From: Spirochaetia bacterium
Lineage (GTDB): Bacteria; Spirochaetota; Leptospiria; Turneriellales; JAOUOS01
DNA length: 53,018 nucleotides
Reading direction: 5' to 3'
NCBI GenBank assembly: GCA_029880285.1
Contig: JAOUOS010000021.1
Coordinates: 1 to 53,018, forward strand
Numbering within the stretch: position 1 is the first letter of the stretch; the number at the start of each line of letters is the position of its first letter. The notes beneath the pieces were generated by a model. That model searched no databases, had not been told where the DNA came from, and was given only the letters and a program-made list of their open reading frames with translations. This document shows positions 18,238-25,076 of this stretch, piece after piece. Both the position numbers and the translations under genes were made by a program.

Positions 18238-19962
18238 ATGGCAGTATCACCAATATCTTTTCAAGAATCTGATATTTCAATGGAAGACCTGTTAAACTCG
18301 GTAGAAGTAGGTATTACCGATATTCGTCCAGGTACCATTATAAACGGGGAGGTTGTAGGTTTTCACCCCGAAGTAAACCCAGAATCGGTTATTGTAGCCA
18401 TGGGCACAAAATCTGAGGGTAAAATATACTTAAAAGAATTTACTGAAGCGCCCAAAAAGGGCTCAGAAATTGAAGCTATTGTAAAAACTATAGATAAAGA
18501 TACCGGTCTTTTTTTATTGTCAAAAAGAGAATTAGAGCAAAGAAAAGGATGGGAAATCGTTCAAGAAGCCTTTGAAAAAGAAGTACCGGTAGATGGTATT
18601 GTCGAAAGCAAAATTAAACAGGGATATCTGGTAAATATAGAGGGCTTATCTATGTTCTTACCTCATTCTCAAATGGGGCAGTTTTGGTCATCAGAAAATA
18701 AGCGTTCGGATATTGCGGGCGAATATGTTACGTGTAAAATATTAGAATTAAATCATAAAAGAAAAACAGGCATTGTATCAAGAAGAGCCTATCAAGAAGA
18801 GCAAAATGATCAATTATGGCAAGATCTTTTAGGTAAAATAAAAATTGGCGATATTGTAGAAGGTAAAGTTACAAAGCACATTAAAACCGGTGCTTTCGTG
18901 AAAATTGAAAATATAGAAGGTTTTTTACATAAATCAAACATCAGCTGGGAGCGTCATGCTGATGATTTTAAATCAAAAATTCCGGTTGAAAGCGATTTAA
19001 AGGTACGAATACTTGAAATAGATCCAGAAAATCACCGTTTATCACTAGGTTTAAAACAGCTTACCAATGATCCATGGGAATCTGTCATGGAAAAATTTGA
19101 AATTGGTGACAAAGTAAAAGGTGAAATATCGTTTGTTGCTAATTACGGCGCGTTCATTGAACTTGGTAAAGGTTTAGAAGGGTTGCTTCATGTTTCTGAA
19201 ATGAGCTGGACAAGAAAAGTAAATCATGCCAGAGAAATTGTAAAACTTGGCGATGAAATTGAAGCGCAGATAATAGGTATTAATCCTGAAAATAAAAGAA
19301 TATCATTAGGGTTAAGACAACTTCAAAAAAATCCATGGGATTTGGTAAGAGATACCATAAAAATTGGTGATGTGTTAAAAGGCAAAGTTAAAAAAACAGC
19401 CGCTTTCGGGCTCTTTGTAAGCGTTACCAATGATATTGACGCTTTAATAAGAAAGGAAGACTTGTCATGGGATGAACCTGTTCCTGAGCCTAAAAACCTT
19501 TATAAAAAAGGCGAAGAGGTAGAATTTAAGATTATTGAATTAAATCTTGAAGAAAGAAAAATAGGCGCGAGCATTAGACACATACTGCCCAACCCATATA
19601 AAGAGTTAAGAAGAAAATTTCCCAGAGGTACAGTTGTAGACGGCACCGTAACAGGTATTGTTGAATTTGGCATATTTGTACGTATTGATGAAAAATATGA
19701 AGGTCTTGTTCATCTTAGCGCCATGACAAAAGATCAGGAAACCAGCATAAAAAAAACCTTTAAGAAGGGCGATAAAATAAGAGTTGTTATAAAAAGCATT
19801 GATCATGAAAAAAGAAAAATCTCTTTATCGACAAGGGATGTTGATTATGCTCTTGAAAAAATGGAAATGGCTCAGTATATAGAAAAAGAAAGCCGTTCTC
19901 AAACATTAACTTCAAGCCCGTTTGAAAGTCTAAAGTCGATGGTTTCTTCTAAAGAAAAATAA
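18238..19962 (+). CDS. rpsA: 30S ribosomal protein S1
   Basis: A 574-residue protein made of six S1 OB-fold repeats, at about 30-97, 113-181, 203-270, 288-355, 375-442 and 462-530. Repeats 3 to 6 have the clear pattern G-x-V-x-G-x-V...GAFV-x-(I/L)...G-(L/F)-x-H-x-S. It binds mRNA at the 30S platform and helps start translation on structured or weakly Shine-Dalgarno-led messages. Several genes here lack a clear ribosome binding site, so S1 may matter in this cell. TTGAGG precedes the ATG. It ends 5 bases from the stop of convergent hemN, with no visible terminator between them. Confidence 0.95.
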   Translation: MAVSPISFQESDISMEDLLNSVEVGITDIRPGTIINGEVVGFHPEVNPESVIVAMGTKSEGKIYLKEFTEAPKKGSEIEAIVKTIDKDTGLFLLSKRELEQRKGWEIVQEAFEKEVPVDGIVESKIKQGYLVNIEGLSMFLPHSQMGQFWSSENKRSDIAGEYVTCKILELNHKRKTGIVSRRAYQEEQNDQLWQDLLGKIKIGDIVEGKVTKHIKTGAFVKIENIEGFLHKSNISWERHADDFKSKIPVESDLKVRILEIDPENHRLSLGLKQLTNDPWESVMEKFEIGDKVKGEISFVANYGAFIELGKGLEGLLHVSEMSWTRKVNHAREIVKLGDEIEAQIIGINPENKRISLGLRQLQKNPWDLVRDTIKIGDVLKGKVKKTAAFGLFVSVTNDIDALIRKEDLSWDEPVPEPKNLYKKGEEVEFKIIELNLEERKIGASIRHILPNPYKELRRKFPRGTVVDGTVTGIVEFGIFVRIDEKYEGLVHLSAMTKDQETSIKKTFKKGDKIRVVIKSIDHEKRKISLSTRDVDYALEKMEMAQYIEKESRSQTLTSSPFESLKSMVSSKEK

Positions 19963-19967
19963 AAAGA

Positions 19968-21359
19968 CTAAATACCTTTAGAAAAGCCTATTTTTTCGCC
20001 TTCATGCCGGTAAGCGTCGAAGGTTTTAGCAATATGCCTAACTATGTATCTGCCTAATTCGGTAACGTTTATTTCGTTGTTAGAAATATTTACCAGACCT
20101 TCTTTTGAAAGTTCTTTTAGTTTTAGATATTCTTTTAAGTATTTTTTTTGAAAATCAACATTCCATTTCTTTTCAAAATTTTTAATATTTACGCGAAAAT
20201 TATTCATAATAGATTGAATTATTTCTTCTCTTTTTTCGTCATCTTCGTTTCTTTCTAAACCTTTTTCAAACCAGTCTTTTTTTTCGGTAATAGAGTTTTT
20301 GTAGGCTTTTAATTTATTATGGTTTTGCGCGAATACGCCGTTTACTTCAGATATTGAGCTTGCGCCAAAAGCAAGCATAGCTAAATTAGCCTGCGTGGTA
20401 TATCCCATAAAATTTCTATGAAGGCTGTAATCTTCCTGAGCTAAACTTAAAGGATCCTCAGGTAAAGCATAATGATCCATACCTATTTGACGATAGCCTG
20501 CTTTTTTTAAGTCTTTTTGAACCCCAAGATAAATTTTAAGTTTTTCTTCAGGTGTTGTTAATGCTTCTAATGGCATTTTGTTTTGATGCTTTTTTATCCA
20601 TGGGATGTGGGCATAACTGAATATGGCAATTCTATCGGGACGGTATTTATCTATCCATTTTATATTTTCTTTAAAACTCTCATAAGTTTGATGGGGCAGC
20701 CCGTAAATGAAATCTATATTTACCGAATCAAATTTTAATTTTCGGCAGTGGTCAATTAAGCTGTTTATATGATTCATGTCTTGTATTCTGTTTACGGCTT
20801 CCTGCGTTTTTCTATTCACATCTTGCACGCCAAAGCTTACTCTGTTTATGCCTAAGTTTTGCAGCGTATTTAAATAATTGATATCACAGGCCATAGGATC
20901 AAGTTCTACGCTCCATTCAATATCATTATTAAATATAAAAGATTCTTTCAAAGTTTTTACCAGTTTTTTCCAAAGATCTAATGTTAAATAATTTGGTGTG
21001 CCGCCGCCAAAGTGAAGCTGGCTTACCTTGGGTTTAAATTTTACACTTTCTAGTTTTATTTTAATTTCTTCAATAAGATAATTTATGTAGATATCGGCTA
21101 TTTCACGCTTGCGGCTTACCAGAACGTTGCATCCGCAGTAAAGGCATCGGTTTTCACAAAAAGGAATGTGAATATAAACACTTATAGAATTTTCTGGGTT
21201 TAATTCACTTAACGCTTTAAAAAATATATTTTCTTTAAAGTCGGGCCTAAACTCTACAGCTGTTGGATATGACGTATACCGGGGAACAGGAGTATTGTAT
21301 TTTGTAATTAAACGTAATATTGTTTTATCGTTTAATTCTTTATTGCTATCAATATTCAT
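19968..21359 (-). CDS. hemN: Oxygen-independent coproporphyrinogen III oxidase
   Basis: A 463-residue radical SAM enzyme. The cluster-binding CxxxCxxC (Cys68, Cys72, Cys75, with Cys77) is in IHIPFCENRCLYCGCN. The N-terminus has the HemN-specific NTPVPRYTSYPTAVEF and the body has LHFGGGTPNYL and SVELDPM. The C-terminal HemN domain is complete. It decarboxylates two propionates of coproporphyrinogen III without oxygen to give protoporphyrinogen IX for haem synthesis. These features separate true HemN from HemW. It has its own promoter at 21392-21420. The organism therefore can make haem under low oxygen. Confidence 0.95.
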   Translation of the reverse strand: MNIDSNKELNDKTILRLITKYNTPVPRYTSYPTAVEFRPDFKENIFFKALSELNPENSISVYIHIPFCENRCLYCGCNVLVSRKREIADIYINYLIEEIKIKLESVKFKPKVSQLHFGGGTPNYLTLDLWKKLVKTLKESFIFNNDIEWSVELDPMACDINYLNTLQNLGINRVSFGVQDVNRKTQEAVNRIQDMNHINSLIDHCRKLKFDSVNIDFIYGLPHQTYESFKENIKWIDKYRPDRIAIFSYAHIPWIKKHQNKMPLEALTTPEEKLKIYLGVQKDLKKAGYRQIGMDHYALPEDPLSLAQEDYSLHRNFMGYTTQANLAMLAFGASSISEVNGVFAQNHNKLKAYKNSITEKKDWFEKGLERNEDDEKREEIIQSIMNNFRVNIKNFEKKWNVDFQKKYLKEYLKLKELSKEGLVNISNNEINVTELGRYIVRHIAKTFDAYRHEGEKIGFSKGI

Positions 21360-21391
21360 TTTTATATAATACGTTTTTACTTTTAGGTAGG

Positions 21392-21420
21392 TAAATATTT
21401 TTATCTGTTTATTTTGTCAA
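21392..21420 (-). promoter_or_regulatory. sigma-70 promoter of hemN
   Basis: On the minus strand a perfect TTGACA (21420-21415) is followed after 17 bases by TATTTA (21397-21392). The leader would be about 25-30 bases. No FNR-type TTGAT-N4-ATCAA site was seen. Confidence 0.5.
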
Positions 21421-21480
21421 ATAAAGGATTCAAATAGTTGTCATATATACTTAAAAATAGAATTTTTTGTTAAATATTCG

Positions 21481-22116
21481 TTAAAAGCCATAATCACCGG
21501 TTTCAATTTCTATAATTTTACCCTTTAAGAAAGTAATAATGCGCGTAAATTTATTAGGGCCAAAATTATAAATCCACTGTTCAAAATCATCTTCATATTT
21601 TCTACAAATCCAAATAATTTCATACTCTTTTTCAATAGATTCAATTTCTGATTCTTTCATGTATTTTTTTCTTTTTTGAATAGTTTTTATTTTTTCATCT
21701 TTATTTATTTTTTTATCATTAGAACTACTGTTATTTTGATTTGTATCTTTAGCGTTTTCACTGTCTTCAAATTCAGAAAGTATTTTATCATGCGGATGAT
21801 TTTTATTTTCAAATTCTTTTAAATCTTGAATATAAGTTTTGCTGTCTTGATATTCATAAATATATTTTTCAATAAGACGGTTTTCTTTTTTTTTCATTTT
21901 TAAATATTTACTGTGAATAATTGTATATTTTGAAAATCGGATTACATCGGCCGGTTCACCGCATTTTTCGCGTACCTCTATCTGTAGATCGTCCTTTCCG
22001 AATAAAGATCCATCACATCTTACTGATTCTTCGGAATTTATAGAATTTATTATAAATATAAATAGTGAAAGATACATAAAATAGTTGCAATATATATTTA
22101 TCCTAATATATTTCAT
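21481..22116 (-). CDS. Secreted DUF2845-family protein
   Basis: A 211-residue protein with a hydrophobic N-terminal signal (about 9-28; NYFMYLSLFIFIINSI). The family pattern begins right after it: SVRCDGSLFGKDD...EVREKCGEPADV, two Cys that may form a disulfide. It ends WIYNFGPNKFTRIITF...IETGDYGF, the C-terminal block of DUF2845. The middle (about 95-150) is a low-complexity Lys/Glu/Asn/Ser insert. The family is periplasmic and of unknown function. It lies upstream of hemN on the same strand, but hemN has its own promoter, so cotranscription is uncertain. Confidence 0.75.
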   Translation of the reverse strand: MKYIRINIYCNYFMYLSLFIFIINSINSEESVRCDGSLFGKDDLQIEVREKCGEPADVIRFSKYTIIHSKYLKMKKKENRLIEKYIYEYQDSKTYIQDLKEFENKNHPHDKILSEFEDSENAKDTNQNNSSSNDKKINKDEKIKTIQKRKKYMKESEIESIEKEYEIIWICRKYEDDFEQWIYNFGPNKFTRIITFLKGKIIEIETGDYGF

Positions 22117-22230
22117 TACTACAAGTGAATTAAATATAATTATCGTTGTAAAGCTTTTTTTGTTTCTTCATTTTAGCTTGACAAAATGATTATACAAATA
22201 CTTCTTATTTCTTCAATATTTCTATTTCAA

Positions 22231-23502
22231 ATGAAAACCGTAAAATTCATTATTTTTCTTATTTGTTTTTTTAGCGCTGCGGTTGTTATGGCTCAAACAG
22301 CAGAGCCTGAAGATTTGCAAAACGACAAAACAGAAATTGAACAGGCGGTTTCAGAGAAATCTGATGAAAACTTAAGTCTGCCAAAAGATTATCAAATAAC
22401 GCTTGGCTATTTTACCGATTCAAGATTTGTGGCGGCAAACGGCATTTTGTTTAACAAACTGGGTTATGATTTATACTACAAACTAATCTCGCCGCATATG
22501 CCCCAAACTTTAGGAATGTTTATTGAACCGGTATGGAACACTTTGGTTACTTTTCATTTTACTTTATGGCCGCATGAAACAGGGCACTGGTGCAGGGCCA
22601 ACCAGGCTGGTGGTAATTTTATAATGACAAAATACCAGTTTCCTATTCCTGTTATGAAAATGATTATGCCCGAAGACGGCGCGAAACCAGAGCAAGAAGC
22701 ATTGATGTCTTCGGGAGGTTTCGAGATTAACAACTTAATGCGCCGTCAAACCGAATATGATTTTTATTTGCATGGTTACCGCTATGCCGAAGATATGGGA
22801 CATAGTTTTATTCAAAGTATATTTTTTCCGATGTATACTTTATTGTTTGCCTCTGTCGACGCTAAAAAAACCGACACATGGAAAAATTCTTACGGCGATC
22901 CGGTTCAGTATACGAAAATTATTTTTGAACATTATTACGCGCGGCCCTCGGTTACGACTGAAAATAAAACCGATCCCGATTTGGTTGATTTGTATAATGA
23001 AATATTCTGGGTTAATCTTGCCGTTACTTTTTTAGATCCCATGCTTTACCAGTCGGCTGCCGGTTTTACTGCCGATTATAAAACCGCGCCCTTAGTACAA
23101 AATCCGTGGTTTTTTGGCGATCGTATGTTCGGATGGATGTTTTCTTTGCAGTTTAATCCCGGCGCGCTGGGTTATGAGGTTTATATTATAAATCATTTTC
23201 GAATAAATAAAAAATATGTCGCGTTAAATATAAGATACGGCAGGCCATTTAAAAATTACGGCTTCGGTGTTTTTATGCCTGAGATAATAAAAGGCGATAC
23301 TTTCTCGCTGGGTACGGCTTTTGATGTTTTTAACCAGGACCTTTTTGGCGCTGGCTTTGGCGCTTCTTTGATACCGGCTTATCATATTGGTAAAAATCAT
23401 AAAATAGCTCTGGATATTTCTTATAAAACCAAAGGTTATATATTGGGCAGAAAGCTTGAAGAAGGCGCCGAATTTTTATTGCACACCTTTTTGCAATTAT
23501 AA
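22231..23502 (+). CDS. Secreted protein with an HExxH motif and beta-rich C-terminus
   Basis: A frame is open from 22186, but I start it at the ATG at 22231 because that gives a clean signal peptide (MKTVKFIIFLICFFSAAVVMAQ). Around residue 115 the sequence LWPHETGHWCRA holds an HExxH zinc-protease motif (His115, Glu116, His119). The third zinc ligand cannot be picked by eye. The last ~110 residues alternate hydrophobic and polar (ALNIRYGRPFKNYGFGVF, KIALDISYKTKGYILGR) like beta-strands of an outer-membrane protein. I know of no named family. No clear ribosome binding site is seen. A small Lys-rich gene follows after 6 bases. Confidence 0.7.
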   Translation: MKTVKFIIFLICFFSAAVVMAQTAEPEDLQNDKTEIEQAVSEKSDENLSLPKDYQITLGYFTDSRFVAANGILFNKLGYDLYYKLISPHMPQTLGMFIEPVWNTLVTFHFTLWPHETGHWCRANQAGGNFIMTKYQFPIPVMKMIMPEDGAKPEQEALMSSGGFEINNLMRRQTEYDFYLHGYRYAEDMGHSFIQSIFFPMYTLLFASVDAKKTDTWKNSYGDPVQYTKIIFEHYYARPSVTTENKTDPDLVDLYNEIFWVNLAVTFLDPMLYQSAAGFTADYKTAPLVQNPWFFGDRMFGWMFSLQFNPGALGYEVYIINHFRINKKYVALNIRYGRPFKNYGFGVFMPEIIKGDTFSLGTAFDVFNQDLFGAGFGASLIPAYHIGKNHKIALDISYKTKGYILGRKLEEGAEFLLHTFLQL

Positions 23503-23508
23503 ATTTGT

Positions 23509-23679
23509 ATGAAAAAGAAAAATAAGAAGAAAAATAAAAATAAAATAGATATTTCAAAAGTTCTTAAAAAAATCTCACGCGAAAAATTGCAGGCAAAACC
23601 CACTTCTGTTATTCCGTCGAAAAAAAGGTATACGCGAAAAAAGAAGCATTCAAAAGATGATACTGATACAAGTGAATAA
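23509..23679 (+). CDS. Small Lys-rich basic protein (56 residues)
   Basis: The frame ATG 23509 to TAA 23677-23679 encodes a very basic protein that opens MKKKNKKKNKNKIDISKVLK, continues KISREKLQAKPTSVIPSKKR and ends with the acidic DDTDTSE. It begins 6 bases after the HExxH gene, so it is probably translated from the same mRNA. The composed middle (IDISKVLKKISREKL, then PTSVIPSKKRYTRKKKH) looks selected rather than random. A nucleic-acid-binding or ribosome-associated role is possible, but that is inference. Confidence 0.55.
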   Translation: MKKKNKKKNKNKIDISKVLKKISREKLQAKPTSVIPSKKRYTRKKKHSKDDTDTSE

Positions 23680-23769
23680 ATACTTTATTTATTTTACATA
23701 ATATTAAAGAACTTGTCTTATCCAATTCAAAAAAACCTTTGGAATCAAATTATAAAAAGTGAGTAAAAC

Positions 23770-24042
23770 ATGGACTATAAAATATTATTAACTGTTTTCG
23801 CGGCAGTATTTGTGGCCGAGCTTGGCGATAAAACACAGTTGGCTACGATGCTTTTCGCGGCTGATAAAAACGTAAGTAAATTAACAATTTTTATAGGAGC
23901 CTCATTAGCTCTTATTGTGACATCGGCCATAGGTGTTTTAGCGGGTAGTTTAATTTCTCAGTATATTAGTGAAAAGATGCTACATTATATTGCCGGTACC
24001 GGATTTATCGTAATAGGAATATTCACTTTGATAAAAGCATAA
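23770..24042 (+). CDS. GDT1/TMEM165 (UPF0016) family cation transporter, half-size
   Basis: A 90-residue membrane protein with three hydrophobic segments. The family motif E-x-G-D-K-(T/S) is present as AELGDKTQLATM (Glu17, Asp20), right after the first helix. Eukaryotic members have two such halves; many bacteria have a single half that is thought to dimerise. Members carry Mn2+ or Ca2+ across membranes, in bacteria usually manganese export. AAAGTGAG before the ATG is a weak ribosome binding site. It stands between the Lys-rich gene and the structured region at 24043-24575. Confidence 0.88.
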   Translation: MDYKILLTVFAAVFVAELGDKTQLATMLFAADKNVSKLTIFIGASLALIVTSAIGVLAGSLISQYISEKMLHYIAGTGFIVIGIFTLIKA

Positions 24043-24575
24043 GAAACTGGGAGATTAATACAGTGTTCGCCGCGGCTTTATTTTTTTAACGCGAAATATG
24101 CCAGAGGCGGCAGAGCGAAAATCTGCGTTTTTTGAAAGAAGCCGATGTTCCCATGTACTTTAATTGCCCGCTGAGTTCGTGCCCAAAGGGTGATAGCCGT
24201 GTGTTAAACGGAAAAGACAGCGCGGCGTTCTTGCTACGCCCCTTGTCTTTTAAATAATGGCACAAACTGTCAAACTCTGAATCTTAATAATTATAAATAT
24301 TGCATATCTTAAAATTTGCCCATACAGCATTCGCCAAAAATATATACATCAATCTTAATACAATCTAAATGTTTTATAAAAATGTTGACATTTTAATGAA
24401 ACTATTTAAGGTGACATAAATGTTCTAAAGATAAGCAGTTTTATATGGCAAAATATATAAATGTGGCATTAGAACACAACGCATTTGTTCAAATGTTTAG
24501 GGTGTGGCAAAAAAAAATAAAATTCCCGTGCATAAACGATATGCGGTAAAAATAATTTTTTAAGGAGAGTCTATT
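24043..24575. other. 533-bp non-coding stretch with a GC-rich structured block
   Basis: The first ~200 bases (24061-24251) are much richer in GC than the rest and hold no good reading frame. They end in a hairpin at 24212-24251. They could be a small RNA, a long 3' structure or a repeat element. The remainder is AT-rich and leads into the nuclease-like gene. It has an 8-bp inverted repeat TGTTCTAA/TTAGAACA (24421-24428 with 24469-24476) and a TTGACA near 24385 without a good -10. Confidence 0.45.
24212..24251 (+). terminator. Candidate terminator hairpin
   Basis: AAAAGACA (24212-24219) pairs with TGTCTTTT (24244-24251), and inside it GGCGT (24224-24228) pairs with ACGCC (24236-24240) around a 7-base loop. 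The outer stem ends in four T. It could end transcription of the GDT1-type gene or of a small RNA from the GC-rich block. Confidence 0.5.
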
Positions 24576-25061
24576 ATGAAAAAGGTGATAAAAAAAATAA
24601 ATATTAGGAAAAAAACAGCATTAATTTGCACATGGCTGTTTTTGATGGCGGGAGCCGGATCGTGGGTTTATGGGGGTACTGTTTATTCTGGTATAATAAA
24701 ATCAGTAAACAATGTCAATAGTGTTGATTTTGTATATAAAGGTAAAACAATTAAAATAACTATTGCGGGAATAGATATTTCAACAAATAAAAGTGCAAAT
24801 CAGGGTGCCATTAAATATATAGAATCTTTAATTCGTGGTAATATACCAGCATTGATTCGAGTTAGGAATATGGAAAATAATACGTCAATGCAAGCTGATT
24901 TATATGTTATTGATAAGAAAAAGGGAAATATAAATATAGGCTTAGAATTAATTCGAAAAGGCTTTGTGAAGAAACAATCAGGTTTTGATTATAAATATGG
25001 TCAATTGGCAAAAGCAGAATCAGAGGCTAAAAAATCTAAAATTGGTATTTGGGCCAATTAA
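24576..25061 (+). CDS. Secreted staphylococcal-nuclease-fold protein, probably inactive
   Basis: A 161-residue protein with a signal peptide (ALICTWLFLMAGAGSWVYGG) and an SNase-like domain (about 35-160): SGIIKSVNNVNSVDFVYKGK, ITIAGIDIS, and near the end LELIRKGFVKKQSGFDYKYG...AESEAKKSKIGIWAN. Active nucleases have Arg-...-D-x-Y-G-R around the catalytic Asp/Arg/Glu set. Here the matching part reads VRNMENNTSMQADLYV and the usual GIDTPE is GIDIST, so the catalytic residues seem lost. TAAGGAGA lies 8 bases before the ATG. The large secreted BNR/vWD protein follows after 15 bases, probably cotranscribed. Confidence 0.7.
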   Translation: MKKVIKKINIRKKTALICTWLFLMAGAGSWVYGGTVYSGIIKSVNNVNSVDFVYKGKTIKITIAGIDISTNKSANQGAIKYIESLIRGNIPALIRVRNMENNTSMQADLYVIDKKKGNINIGLELIRKGFVKKQSGFDYKYGQLAKAESEAKKSKIGIWAN

Positions 25062-25076
25062 AGGGAGGATATAAAA

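Noticed and set aside
24170..24210. tRNA-like stretch
   Set aside because: No T-loop GGTTCGAATCC pattern or cloverleaf could be built; no tRNA found elsewhere in the window.
24061..24251. Integron attC site in the GC-rich block
   Set aside because: GTTAAAC and TTTTAAC look like the core boxes, but the inner arms are not complementary.
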